NCBI GenBank assembly: GCA_050084985.1
Contig: JBITNC010000002.1
Location: 2,976,001-3,040,000, forward strand
From: Nageia nagi
Lineage: Eukaryota; Pinophyta
Length of the DNA: 64,000 bases
Direction of reading: 5' to 3'
The notes beneath the pieces were generated by a model. The model was given only the letters and a program-made list of their open reading frames with translations, ran no database searches and was not told the origin of the DNA. Shown one piece after another: positions 28,142-40,337 of this stretch (position 1 is the first letter of the stretch; each line of letters begins with the position of its first letter). A program made the translations under genes and the position numbers.

Positions 28142-29030
28142 CAAAATAACTCAAATGATATCTCCTAATTTAGCATTATGTTGTGGTCATATCGATGTAG
28201 GTAATTAGGAATAACACCTAAGTGGTTTCAAAATTGTATTGTCTATATAAAGCAAAAGAAAAGGACTCATTTGATATATCAAAGTATCTTGAAATGAGGC
28301 ACCTCAAAATCACTTTGGCATGCTCTAACACTAATATCTTTTGCAAGATTGATCATATTCTTCCAAGCTTTTCTTTAAGTTGATTTTCCATGTAGTATTT
28401 CACTAAGTAGGTGTCGAAACTGGATAACATCCTATAAGAAGCATCAATCAAAGGTCATGCATTTCAAAAAATTACGAAGCTTAGGCATCCCAAAACATAA
28501 GATGAACTTGCAAAATTTCAATTGCAAGACTAGTTTGGGATTAATTTGGGTAGGTCAAATCGTCCACATTCTAGACCAAACATTTCAAAATGTGGTCATT
28601 TTGGGACCATCCTAGAACACAAGCAATTTAACCCTTAGCCAGATTTATCCCAAACCAATATTGGAGTTGAATCCAACCTAATACAATGCAAAATCATCCA
28701 TTCGCTTTAGGATGTCAAGATTCATCCTCCAAGATCACAAGTTGTTTGTTTTCCTTCAATCTGCAAACTCTAGACAAATCTTCTTTATTTCTTGTCTTGT
28801 AAATTTCGCATTATCTTAATTGCTATATATATAAACATAAATAAGTTATACATATAGTAATACATCATTTTTTATTTTGTACCTAAAAGATGCAATATGT
28901 GATGCCATTGCATTATAATTAGTTTTCTTCTATCCTTATAGAATACCTCTAGATATAAAATCCAAAGCAATAAAATTGTTGAGCATGTAAGACCAAAGTT
29001 AACTTTTAGTTTTCAGTTTATTTGATATGC
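28142..29030. other. AT-rich DNA, no gene recognised
   Basis: Nothing recognised. Confidence 0.4.
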
Positions 29031-29136
29031 TCAATTTACTTCTTATAAATCAAGCATATTCTAGAATATTTTTAATGCAACACTCAATTTACTTCTTATA
29101 AATCAAGCATATTCTAGAATATTTTTAATGCAACAC
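29031..29136. repeat. Perfect 53-bp tandem duplication
   Basis: 29031-29083 and 29084-29136 are identical, beginning tcaatttacttcttataaat. The lack of differences indicates a recent event. Confidence 0.97.
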
Positions 29137-29542
29137 TTATTGTAAAACAAGTGTTTTAAAAAAACATTCCCAATCCTTCAATACTATTGGTTGCTGGAAA
29201 GCTGTTAAGTAAAAAATATAAAAGGAATTGTCATAGTTCTCTCACTTCACTATTATATATGCTAGTTGGCTTTTTTATTCTTACTAATTACATTACATGT
29301 CACTGTCTAGGTCACTACATGCAAAACAAACAATTTCAGTATACCCCTTGTGAGACAAATTACTCTTCCCAAAATGTTTCACCTTTGCACAACTGTTTTT
29401 GTTGTATTGTATTTGATGTCTATGTAATGTCTGCATTTTTATGTTTAACATGGTACAAAGTTGTGGTGTGATGTGAAAGTATTCGTGTATGGATTTAGAC
29501 AAATAAAAATAAAAGAAAATAATAAAAAAGGGAAAAATAAGG
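29137..29542. other. No gene recognised
   Basis: Two overlapping short open frames on opposite strands have no recognisable motif. Confidence 0.35.
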
Positions 29543-30535
29543 GGTAATGTTCCATTAGGAAAATATTGATGTTATCTTATAATGTTGTAGCGGTCCAGTA
29601 ATAAAAAATAATAAAATGCCATCTTAATAAAAAATTAGAAGGTTTGGCTGTATAAGGAGTAGTAGGGGATCATTTGTGATATCTGGGATTATTCTTTTAG
29701 ACTTCTCAACTTGTATTTGGCTCTATAGCTAATACAACACTCATAAAACCTTCTACAGAGAGATCTTCTGCCCTACAAAAAACCTCTGAATCTAGAGATG
29801 AAAACTAGAAACTCTCCATCTGGGGTAAACCTCTCTAGGGTTTACAATTGAGCTTTATTGATCAAATTGGAAGAGTATTCAACCATTCAGGCAGACGTCA
29901 GCACATTGGATCTTGAGGATATTTTCAGTATTTGGCACATTTGTGGGCTTGTAAACTTGGACGTCCCTTTTAGGGAGGGAGTTTTTTTTGCATCCTTAAT
30001 CACATTGTTCAGCTTGGGAGCAAGATGCCCCACTCTTCTGAGCACATTTGAGGACTTTTGATTAAATCTAATCAAGTTATTCAGCATTTGGAGTGAACCA
30101 GGACCTGCTCTAGGCTGACGTCCTCTACTAGGAGGGATTTCAGAGCTAATGTGGGCAATTGAATGCTGATGTCAACCTGACCACGGAGAATTCAGCTGCT
30201 AGAAGCCATTTTTACACCAGCGCCAGCCATTTAGAGGGGATTTGCAGCAATTTTGGGCCTGTTCTTCATCAGCAGATTTATCTTGCACCTTAGAGGCTCA
30301 TTCAGTCATGTATTGATTGATTTGCGAGTTAAATTATTGACTGTATTTGTCCTTTATCTCAGATCAATAAAATCAGTGTTCTTGGTGCAAATTTATTGTG
30401 TTTACCATTTAAATTCAATAATCATTGTGATAGATAAATATATCTGATGGTTATTTAATTGATTTACACATTATTGCAAAAAAATTGAGTATCTTGTTAG
30501 CTAGGGTTTGTAAAAACCAAGTTCAGAACATTACA
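29543..30535 (+). repeat. Possible old LTR (993 bp)
   Basis: The ends form a 9-bp inverted repeat (GTAATGTTC near 29544 and GAACATTAC at 30526-30534), matching the TGTAAYRTYCC...TTACA pattern of the other LTRs here, with the first T changed. A TATA-like TGTATAAGGAG lies near 29650. No target-site duplication is visible (taagg against gtcta), so orientation and identity are uncertain. Confidence 0.4.
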
Positions 30536-31820
30536 GTCTAGTTGATGATGAGAAAAAGTTTTTTTTGGTGAGTTGAACATGGAACATGCATTTTATGATT
30601 TATTGTATGAATAGTGATTACCACTGAAAACAGAACAAACTTGGTGGATTGAATGCTCATGTTCTTCTAGTTATAACTTTGCATATGAAGAAAGCAGTCC
30701 TCAAAGTCATAACATTACCTTGGGATATTACAAGTGTAGTGAAAAATCATAAGGATAGGAATAAAAACCAGTAATTGCACACCCTATTTTTACACATTTC
30801 CAAGGCCACTTGGTGCCACATCAGGTCATGAAAGTTGAGCTATAACTTGTCAATTATGTTACCACTATATTTGATATCATTCCTAGCAGATCGCAATGGT
30901 TAAGGTACAACATGTCAACTACGTTACCATGCTGTATATTTTGTTTCATCAGATCAGATTACAGTACATGAGGTTTTTGACACTAGTTGTTTTTCAATAG
31001 CATAAATTTATATGTAAAAACAGTTGAACTGTTAATTGTGACATATAACCTCCACTAATTATGCATAATATAGAAGCATTATACAACATCCAGATGTTTT
31101 TGTGGGGTCATGAAAATCTATCTATAAGTAGAATAACATATTTTTTTTACAATAATATTTGATGAAATGAATGAATAAAGTAATTTATATTCAATTCATT
31201 GGAAGTTTTGTTGAGAAAACATAGGTTTAAAGTGTTCAAGTCTTTGGTTGAATCACATCAACTACCATGGAAACTATTGGACCATGAACAAGTTTTGGTT
31301 CATGGCCCACTAGCCCATGTTTTAATTTTTATTCGAGGGGCAATCGCTATGCTTCGTTGTTCAACCATAGCTTATTGGAGAATCCTTCATTCATAAATAT
31401 CAATTTAATTGAATGAATAGCAGCATTTATGATTCTTGATATGAAACATTTTTTTTGTTTTGTGTCAGTTATAATCCTTGATGCATGGGATCATTTTTGC
31501 ATTGCCAAAAGTTAGACACCAAGTGGCCATTGTCACTATGCATGAGTGTTGCTATCTAGGGATGCTAACTGTCCTGAAAGGAAATTTCATATTTATTTCC
31601 ATTATGAGAACAGTTCACCATTACCTATCACATTTGGCTCTATCACTAATGCATAGTGTTGGTTCCTGTGCCCCTTGCACATAAATTATGTTGGATCTTT
31701 CTACAAATCTCATCTCTATACTATGTTTATTTCTCATCCCAACATTCAATAAGATGATTTTCATGCTGAAATTTTTATGGATGATGAACTATTAAACTTA
31801 CAAGACATGATACGGGTTTC
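30536..31820. other. No gene recognised
   Basis: It lies downstream (in gene sense) of the aldehyde oxidase exons. Open frames at 31199-31396 and 31478-31684 (plus) are short and unrecognised. Confidence 0.4.
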
Positions 31821-31825
31821 CAATT

Positions 31826-32680
31826 TGTAACATTCCTTTTTGGGCATTCTTTTTACACTGGAAACTTTGGAGATGATATGGCCTATTTAGAGTTATTTGG
31901 CATCTAGAGGGAGATTTGGGAGTTGGAGCTTCTCATGAGGTTCGTGGGGCCCATGAGGGGGTTCGGAGTCATGTGGAGAGCCATCCAGCTATGCACACCT
32001 GAAGTGCTCCACTTATTTGCATTGATGTGAAGGGATGTGTGAATTAGTTAATTAATTTAGGAGTATTTTATTGTTCTTGAGAGTGATTTCTATATTTTAA
32101 TAAGTAATTGAGGCTTAATCAACAATTGTGAGCTCCGAAAGACAATTAATCCTTTCTTCCCTTTTTGTAGACGAAAACCCGCAATGAAGAGGTTTCTTAG
32201 GGAAGAAAACACTCAAGGAGCTTTAGTGAACCAAGGACAAAAACTCGTGTTCATAGGAGTGAATCCCTCACAAGATTTACGGGGTGCTCTAGAGCTATTG
32301 AATTCTAGTTCAGATTCCAGATCCAACCCTTTGAGACCTTGAGAGAGGTTCGACCATCTTGTTGGAGTGGTGCATCTAGTCTTGGAGGCCATTTTGCATT
32401 GTTTCTAGCTTTTCTAAGTGTGGCGACCTGTTGAGGAATGCAAATCCCGTTGGTGAGAGCTTGTAGTAGTTCGTCCAGCCTTAGGGCATTTTTGGAGGAT
32501 GTACTTGCTAGATCTGGTCTTGTGAGCCAAACGTCTAACCCTTTGGGCCATTGTACTAAGTTGTGCATTTTGAGCTGCATTAATTTCAGATCTGATTTAC
32601 TATTTGGCTCAAATATGTTTTGTTATGATTTGGAATCGAGTATTTTGAGTAAATATTTTTGCTAAAAAAAGAATGTTACA
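31826..32680 (+). mobile_element. Solo LTR (855 bp)
   Basis: Ends TGTAACATTCC... and ...AAGAATGTTACA are flanked by a perfect 5-bp duplication CAATT (31821-31825 and 32681-32685). There is no primer-binding site or purine tract, so it is a solo LTR. It lies only 161 bp beyond the stop codon of the aldehyde oxidase exons. Orientation is ambiguous because the termini are inverted repeats; plus is assigned from the resemblance of TGTAACATTCC to the other LTR starts. Confidence 0.9.
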
Positions 32681-32841
32681 CAATTACAATGAAGATATAT
32701 AGTGAAATTAATAGCTATGCCTTCAGAAATGGATAGAGGCCTTTCAATACATTATACTAAATGATGTTCATGTTTTCCATGTATCTGTATGTTTTCATAA
32801 TTATGCAGTAGGCTGTTAAACAAGGTTTAAGAATTAATACA

Positions 32842-33360
32842 TCATTGTTTAGTAGAGGCACTCAAGCTCTTCAAATAGTGTTCAACATTATCAAGGCCGC
32901 ATAGAGACTTTATGACATCCATGGTAGCAGGGCAGTCCATTCTGAAGTGTTCATTCTCATTTGTTGGAAGCTCTTTGCGAGCTACTCTTATAGCCCCTCT
33001 TATCGCACAGTGGACAGATGTTGCCAGAATCAAAGGTGGTTCACCAGACGCTGTACCATACCATACATGCATAAAATACTTATATTAGATAAATATAAGC
33101 ATTTGAACAAAAGACTCCTGTTATAATTTAGAAATGACAAGTGTGCTGAAAAAGCAGGTTTGGAAGCAACCTTTTGATGAGAGAACACGTTTCTTATGCA
33201 TAGGGCTATTAAGTAGCTCAACATTAAATTTTCGAGGTATGGTGTCAATAGTAGGCACTTTGTATGTCCATGTCCCATCTGATATGACTTTTCCATTCTT
33301 GTCAACAATATGTTCCTCCATCATGAAGAGCCCAATTCCTTGCACAAAAGCACCTTCAAT
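32842..33360 (-). CDS. Aldehyde oxidase, last two exons (C-terminal 132 residues)
   Basis: Molybdenum-containing aldehyde oxidases oxidise aldehydes to acids; plant members include abscisic-aldehyde oxidases. Exon 33360-33171 encodes IEGAFVQGIGLFMMEEH, then TWTYKVPTIDTIPRKFNVEL and HKKRVLSSK. Exon 33050-32842 encodes ASGEPPLILATSVHCAIRGA and ends ATMDVIKSLCGLDNVEHYLK...STKQ with TGA. The GEPPL motif carries the conserved active-site Glu of the xanthine dehydrogenase/aldehyde oxidase family; the ASGEPPL form points to aldehyde oxidase. The 120-bp intron (33170-33051) has GT and AG ends and the frame is kept across it (Lys then split Ala codon). An AG acceptor precedes 33360. No stop or frameshift is seen. 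Upstream exons were not found in this window, so it may be the end of a long-intron gene or an isolated fragment. Confidence 0.9.
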
Positions 33361-34616
33361 CTGTAGAATTGCATTTCATTTAAATATTAGATCAGTAGCA
33401 CATTTCACTCATCATCCAAATCTTTTAAATGCTGAGAACACAAGTCCAATTTAGGTAAGTTAGTGTCTACAATTGTGTTAAATAGAATTCTTGAGATTTT
33501 ATATATGGAATTGTTAGCGGAATTGTTAGCTTCTTTCTAGACATAGGGAAGAGATCCAACTGATAAAAGGTAGATACAATCAACTGTAAGTGAAGTGATT
33601 TAAGTAGTGAACAACATAATGATCTCTTAAAACACAATTTCCCTGTTTGTGACAGTAATCAAAACACTAGATGAAATTTCTTTTGTAAAATATTTTTAAT
33701 TTTAATTTATATGACTTCATTTTTCCAATTGAGCTTTTATCTGATGGCTTGTTTCTCCTTGAAAATATTATATTTAACTAGATTGACAAGGGTTGTCTCC
33801 TTAAATGCTGCTTTACAACACATATTGCACCATAAAAATTGTGAGTGCTATATTTTATATTAGTGTTATCTTATTATGATGGTCATTTAGTAATTTTAGA
33901 CAGTCATAGGTATTTTATGTAACTTTTATAATAAAATCACTTTGGTAATGTAATACTATAACTTAAGGTATGCACATTATTTTAGGGCTTAATTTTTGGG
34001 TTACGATGTTGTATTCCTATAAAGAGTTGTTTTCTCTTTTTCTTTGATAATTAATTAAGTATTTTCTCTTTAAATTTTTTCCCTTCAGCATTCTTGGTTT
34101 CTTTGTGTCTTCAGTTTTTGTAATATGGCACCAAAGCCACACTGAGGGGAAGCCAAATATGAAGCAGGTGAAGGTCTAGGGACTTCGTTGATCAATGAAA
34201 ATTGGAAAACTGCTTCTTGATACACACCGAGAAAACAAAAGGGCTTTCTATTCAGGAAAGCCATTTTTTTTTTGGGGGTGCTGCTGGTATGAAGCAAGGA
34301 GGCAACCACATGGGCTGCTACAATGAGTTGTATAGACTATTACAGTAAATCATAAGGATTGATGCTTGAAAGATCAGTTTTAACAGTTTTGGCTGTTAGA
34401 AGTCATTTAATCGCTGGGTATGCATATAAGCACATTTTTTTCAACTCGCCGCTTTTTCCTCAAAAAAATGCCCTTTTTCACAATTTTTCCAACGTTTTGT
34501 TCTCATGTATAAATATGAGAAATGCAAGAAAAAAACTCGTTTTTTTCTGGAAAAATGCCAAAACAAGCATTGCGGACATGGGAAAAAAAGGCCAGAAAAT
34601 ATGTACTTTTCATGTT
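33361..34616. other. Probable intron or upstream sequence of the aldehyde oxidase
   Basis: On the minus strand this precedes the splice acceptor at 33361. I see no further aldehyde oxidase exon in it. The A/T-rich stretch 34440-34616 contains repeated aaaaatgcc-type words that also occur at 40566-40760, on the far side of the copia insertion. Confidence 0.45.
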
Positions 34617-34621
34617 TAAAT

Positions 34622-34830
34622 TATTAGAAATAAATAATACATTACTCTCCATAATACATACTTTAGGTATCTACAATAATGTAAAGGTTACTAAATAATA
34701 TTAGCCTGCATAATAGTTTAGGATATTAAATATTTAGGGCTTATGGTTAATACCGTACGGGAATGCTTCCCGCATTGTATTTAAACCCTTCTCTTCAATA
34801 ATGGAAAATCTCTCTCGTTCATTTCCAATA
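34622..34830 (+). repeat. copia element 2, 5' LTR (209 bp)
   Basis: It runs from TATTAGAAATA to TTTCCAATA. A TATA-like TGTATTTAAACCC at 34776-34788 is the promoter candidate. The unusually short length compares with 495-499 bp in copia element 1. Confidence 0.95.
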
Positions 34831-34842
34831 TGGTATCAGAGC
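34831..34842 (+). other. Primer-binding site of copia element 2
   Basis: TGGTATCAGAGC directly follows the 5' LTR, an exact complement of the initiator-Met tRNA 3' end. Confidence 0.93.
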
Positions 34843-36401
34843 TCCATGGTGAATATCCTTGTTTTTCTATGAGTTAATTTTCTTGCTCCAAATCTGCCCT
34901 CATAATGATTGGAGATGGAAAAACAATGGAATTAAAGACTCTTGTTTTTGTTGCATCAAACTTGTCTTCTGGGATGGCTATTGCATTGAAAGCTTGAGAG
35001 AGATTTGCAAAGTAGTGCCCAACACCATTGCAAAAGGTGTAAAGTGAACAAGAGCAAAGTTTGTAGACCAGAACTGCTTGGCCGGAACAATCTGCTTGCT
35101 TTCTTTGTTCAAGAGTCTGAGTTAGAGAGTGGTGTGAAGAGATTTGCCCAACAAATCCGACCACCTCAATTGCCAACGCCCGTCTGAAGCCTCCTCCCCT
35201 CACTACTCGCAGCCTCCTTGGTGTGCTGTAGTCTCACGCAATCCACTGTTCTTGTAGAGAGAGTAGACTGTGCTTAGCGGCACCCACCCGCCTTCCGCCC
35301 ACACAAGGGAAACACCCAACCTTAGATGAAACGCAATTGCAAACTTGCTCGCATTGTGCACTCAGCATCGTCCCTCCTTAACTCCCCAGCCTGTGTGTAG
35401 CAGCCTCCTGCCCTCCTCTTCTAAACGACACTACAACCGATTATCTGTCAAACATTGACCCCAACACCCTTGTGTGGCAAACTAGCAATTATAGTGTAGC
35501 CACCCTTGTTGCAAAGTCGGGTGTTGAGACAACCAACCGTAAACGCTAAACAGGAGTCCTCCCCAGCTCTCACGGCCATCCCGCGACCTTCATTTTGGTG
35601 GTAACTAATGCGATTGTGTCAAAAAAAAAAATTGTGCATTGAGTCGAAAACTATTGAAGAATAGAGAGCACCCCGTTGGCAATATGAAATTGATCTGGTT
35701 GTACTACGTTGCCGTTCGTTACATTTAGCAAAACAATAAATGCTCACACAACCCAGTCCATCCAACATTTCCCACACCTGCAAACTTCTCCTCCCACACT
35801 CGCATTGGTCCTCCTCCTAGCCCACGTGTTGTGAGTTAAAACATACTGCCGTGCAATATAGTAAGCAAGGTGCATTGCGTGCTTACTCTACCCAACCAAT
35901 CAGGGAGAAGATTTAAAATAGTTTCTAAAGTTCATTAAAACTACAGGATTATAAATAATTGCCGAGCAATTAAATTCTTTGGAAGATTAAGAAAATATTG
36001 GAGGAGTAAAATAAATTTTGGGGGAATTATTAAATTTTTAGAGAGAGATTAAAACTTGGAGACAAACAAAAGAATTCCAAGTCACTATTTCCTTCAAGGA
36101 GAGCCCATTGGTCTAGTGGCAAAGCACAAGATTGAAAACAAAAAGCCACAAGTTCAAATACCCTCCATATTTAAAAAATCAATTTTTTAACATGTGCTTT
36201 AATTAATTTAAGTGCATGATTAAAATTGAAGGTATTAAAACTTTTTGAGCCATCTCAATTAATTAATACCTTAGAGGACCTATTTTTGAAGAAAATTGTA
36301 AAAATTTGAAAGAGGAAGATAAATTTTTTTTACACACTTTGCAAATCAGTGAACTTGAAGACTGGTGATTGAATGCAAAGTTTTGAAACTTACAAAGCAA
36401 C
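34843..36401 (+). other. Long non-coding leader of copia element 2
   Basis: About 1.56 kb separates the primer-binding site from gag, much longer than usual for copia. Positions about 35040-35840 are noticeably richer in G+C and CpG than the surroundings, with C-rich words such as cccacccgccttccgcc. No long coding frame matches a known family. The segment may be acquired sequence. Confidence 0.6.
36108..36163 (+). repeat. tRNA-like A-box/B-box pair, possible SINE remnant
   Basis: ttggtctagtggc (36108-36120) resembles the internal A box of tRNA genes and agttcaaatac (36151-36161) resembles the B box, at a spacing typical of tRNA genes and tRNA-derived SINEs. The rest does not fold as a convincing tRNA. 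It lies in the leader of copia element 2. Confidence 0.4.
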
Positions 36402-37082
36402 ATGGCCCAAATAACCATAAAAATTTTATTGCCCGATTTCCAAGTGTTGAAAGGTAAGAACTATGCCTCTTGGGAGACGAAGATTCAAACAATCTTTGAG
36501 TTCGAAGAATTGTGGGATATTGTAACTGGAAAAGAAACTAGTCCAATAACAGCTGGTGAAGACCAAAACAAGTTTGATCAAAGAAGTAGGAAAGCTTGCA
36601 TGATCATTCTACTTGGCATTTCAAATGATGTACAACCTCATGTTCAAGACTCCATAATATAGCAAACGCATGGAAAATCAGATTCTACACTTGCAAGGAC
36701 AATTACACACCCTAAAACTGAAAAGTGGCGAACAAATTGAATCCTTCCTTTGTAGAGTTGTGGACCTCCATGCCTCCCTATTGGAATTACGTGAAAAGGT
36801 GAAAGATACATTCCTTGTACCCATTATCTTGAGAGCACTCCCAGAGAAATACCATACCTTTGTGATGATATTGAACATCTTGAAGCAAACACCTGACTTT
36901 GAAGAGTTAGTAAACATGTTGCAACAAGAAGAAGCTTCTCATGTGAATTCCAATGAAGAGGAACAAGCCATGGTGTTGATTCAAAGAGGCAAGAAACCTT
37001 TGCAAAAATTTCTAGCAATTCAATGATAAGAAGAAGAAGACTTGTATGACTTGTGGCAAGAAGGGCATGAATTGTAGGATTG
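36402..37082 (+). pseudogene. copia element 2 gag, broken
   Basis: Starts at ATG 36402 (MAQITIKILLPDFQ). The motif YASWETKIQTIFEFEELWDIV is the N-terminal gag signature of copia, and SGEQIESFLCRVVDL, PIILRALPEKYHTFV continue the UBN2-type domain. A TAG near 36661 and a frameshift to the 36670-37026 frame break it. The zinc knuckle follows at about 37046-37082 as TCMTCGKK then, one frame over, GHEL-stop-DC: the fold's ligands are there but a 1-bp deletion and a TAG interrupt them. Confidence 0.85.
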
Positions 37083-37282
37083 TTGGTACAATTCTTTTGC
37101 TCAAGGCTCTTCGAGCAATAAGAATCCAAAACAAAAAGGGAAAAACCCTCAAAATCTGGGGGAGTGGAAACAAAGAAGACCGCAACAAAGACAACAACAT
37201 GGCAATGTTGTAAATGATATTGATCAAGTGATTGAAGATGTTAGCGATCTTGCTTTTGTTCATTAAGAGAACCCTTCAACCT

Positions 37283-38820
37283 CATCCACTTGGTATGTTG
37301 ATTCCGGTGATTCCAAGCACATGATTGTCCGAAAGGATTGGTTTGCTTCCTTGGATGATAATGCATTTTTTGGTCAAGTTTGATTGGATGATGATATATC
37401 CCATAATATCGTAGGAAAGGGTGATGTTCATGTTCAACTTGGAAATAAAAATTGTCAGATCAAAGAGGTCTTGTCTGTGCCAGGGCTCACAAAGAACCTC
37501 TTGTCAGTTAGTCAAATATTGGACAACAATATGAATGTGGAGTTTGATACTGTGAAAGTAGAAAAGGTTTGCTTCATTCATGACAAATCCAAAGAATGCT
37601 GAATAGTAGCAAAAGCAAACGGAGTTGGGATAATGTTTCTACTTGATGTTGTAGCTTCCAACAATCAGGCACTCAATGTTCGTGTTGTGGATGTCATCAC
37701 TCTTTGGCACTGTACATTTGGACACATGAATCCAAACTACCTGACCTCTCTGCAAAAGAAGGATATGGTACGTGGTCTTCCATCCCTTACTTCTACTAAT
37801 GTTTGTTCTAATTGCATAGCAGGAAAACAACATAGAATCCCATTCGGTGATAGCACACATCGTGCTAAAGGACCTCTTAATGTGATCCATACCGATCATT
37901 GCGGACCCATCCAAACTAATGTTTTTGGGCTCAAATACTTTCTGTTATTTGTTGATGATTACTCCAAAAAAATGTGGGTGTGTTTCTTGAAGACAAAGGA
38001 CCAAACATTTTCCTACTTCAAGGAATTCAAGGAACTTGTAGAGAAACAAACTTCTCTTCACATTCATGTTCTCCGCTCATATCAAGAGGGAGAATACTTA
38101 TCAAATGAGTTTTCTGCATTCCTGAAGCAGCATGGAATTCGATGACAATTGACGTCTTACACACTTCAACAAAATGGAGTTTGTGAAAGGAGAAATCGAA
38201 CCATTTGAGAAATAGCAAGAAGCATGCTGAAAGGTGCAAAAATAGATGGAATTTTTTGCGCTAAAGCAGTGAATACTGCCACATATTTGCTGAATAGGTT
38301 ACCCACAAAAGCTCTTGATGGGATGACACTTGAAGAAGCATGGTTAGGAGAGCAACCCGATATCTCACATCTTCCAATGTTTGGTTGTATAGTCTACATG
38401 CACATTCCTAAGGAGTAAAGGAAGAGGATTGATGAAAAATCAAAGAGGTGCATCCTTCTCATGTATGATAATGAATCCAAATCCTATAGACTCATGGATC
38501 CTACTACTCAAAGAACTTACATCAACATAGATGTAATATTTGATGAAACTGATGAATCTTCAACTAGTCCACCTGCAGAGGTACCTAAACTTGACAATGG
38601 CCCCATAATCAATTATGATGATGAGAGAGAAGCTCCAATCGTGAATTTGCCACCTCAAAATGTCAGCAGACCTAAGTGGTACCAGAAGACATTGCAAGAT
38701 TTAAACTTGAGTGCTCCACCAGACACTTCTAGTTCCATACCAAGGACACGAAGCATGGCTTGTGAGGAAGTGAATTTGGCATTGATGAGCATAGTTGTGG
38801 ATACACCTGAACCTTAAACG
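37283..38820 (+). pseudogene. copia element 2 protease and integrase, broken
   Basis: Protease motif WYVDSGDSKHM at 37291-37323. Then LSVPGLTKNLLSVSQ, and the integrase zinc finger with LWHCTFGHMN and CSNCIAGKQHR. The core keeps HTDHCGPIQTN, FVDDYSKKMW and the Glu in EGEYLSNEF (about 37890, 37950 and 38090), so all three catalytic acidic residues remain. The target-binding side has LPMFGCIVYMH, after PTKALDGMTLEEAW. Stops lie near 37381, 37600, 38143, 38205 and 38416, mostly as single nonsense codons. The linker to RT ends with PRTRSMACEEVN. Confidence 0.9.
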
Positions 38821-38829
38821 ATTTGTGAA

Positions 38830-40330
38830 GCTATTGAGCTATCGCATTGGAAGTTAGCCATGTAGGTTCAATATGATGCATTGATGAAAAATGGCACATG
38901 GAAGTTGGTAGATCTTCCACTAGAGAAGAAGGCCATTGGATGCAAATGAAGGTTCAACACCAAGTACAAAGCTGATGGGACACTCGATAAGCACAAGGCC
39001 CGAATCGTTGCCAAAGGATATGCTCAACAGGAAGTTATCGACTATCAGGAGACATTTTCTCCCACAACCAAGATAAAGACCATCAGAATTGCTTTTGCAA
39101 TGGCAACACAATTTGGCTGGAAAGTCCATCAAATGGATGTGAAAAGCACCTTTTTGAATGGAGACTTAGATGAAGAAGTCTACATCCAACAACCTAAAGG
39201 ATTTGTGATTGATCTAGGTAAAAGAAAAGTTTGTAGATTGATCAAGTTTCTATATGGCTTGAAACATGCTCCACGAGCTTGGTACGTGAAAATTTATTCC
39301 CATCTACTACAACATGACTTCAATAGGAGTCCATATGGTCCTAACCTCTACCCTCGACAACATGAGGGAAGATTGTCATAGTTGTAGTTCATGTCGATGA
39401 TCTAGTTATCACAAGCAGCACTAAAGAGTTGATCATATCTTGCAAAGATTACCTCAAATGATCATTTGACATGAGTGACCTTGGTTTACTTCTCTATTGC
39501 CTTGGATTGAAGGTTTGGTAGATGCAGGACTAGATATTTGTTTCACAAATGAAGTACACCAAGAAGCTATTGGAGAAATTTAGGATGACTGAATGCGAAC
39601 CGATGTCCATACCAATTGAACTTGGTTTACATTTGTCACGCCATGATTGTTCTCCACTAATAAATGCAACTCTCTACTGTCAGCTAATTGGAGGGTTAAT
39701 TTACCTAGCATATACCAGGCCAAATATTTGCTATGTCGTTAGCTATCTTTCACAATTCATGCATGAACCAAGGAAAGCCCATTGGATCATGGCAAAGCAT
39801 GTTTTGAGGTACATCCATGGCATTGATGATTATGGCCTGGAGTACAAGAAGAATGATAAGTTCGTCTTGTCTGGATACACGAATGCAGATTATGGAGGAT
39901 CCTTGGATGATAAAAGATCAATGATAGGATGTGTTCTTCCTTTGATTTGGACCGATTTCATGGGGTAGTAAGAAACAAAGCATCATATCTAGATCTACCA
40001 CAGAGTCGGAATATCATGCTGCAAGATACTATTTGTGAAGCAGTATGGTTACGTCACATTTTGATAGACATTGGAATTCCACAGAAGCAGCCTACTATTT
40101 TGCATTGTGAAAATCAAGGTGTACTAAAACTAGTTTGAAATCCTTGTTTTCACGAGCGCACCAAACACATTGAGATACAAGTGCACTTCATTTGGGATCG
40201 TATTTCACTACACAACATCCAGCTCCACTACATTTGCATGAAGAAGCAAATTGTAGATGTATTCACCAAATCTCTTGACAGTGAAAAGTTTGAATATTTT
40301 TGGAGCTTCCTCTCATGTTCGTTGAAGACC
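38830..40330 (+). pseudogene. copia element 2 reverse transcriptase-RNase H, broken
   Basis: RT shows KHKARIVAKGYAQQEV, QMDVKSTFLNGDLDEEVYI and CRLIKFLYGLKHAPRAWY. The active site reads VHVDDLVIT at about 39384-39410, with His for the usual Tyr but both Asp present. SDLGLLLYCLGLKV and ARPNI-type LAYTRPNICYVVSYLSQFMH follow. RNase H has GYTNADYGGSLDDKRS (about 39870-39920), where the first catalytic-region Asp is Asn, and ends with TKHIEIQVHFIWDRIS and IVDVFTKSL. Stops and frameshifts lie near 38863, 38949, 39379, 39458, 39520 and 39966. Confidence 0.9.
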
Positions 40331-40337
40331 TAATATA

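Noticed and set aside
32305-32665. Overlapping frames of 75-91 codons
   Set aside because: They lie inside the solo LTR flanked by CAATT; no coding motif.
34085-34309. Possible exon (plus MAPKPH... or minus 74-codon frame)
   Set aside because: Stops within 6 codons on plus, no aldehyde oxidase similarity on minus, and no recognisable splice-site support.
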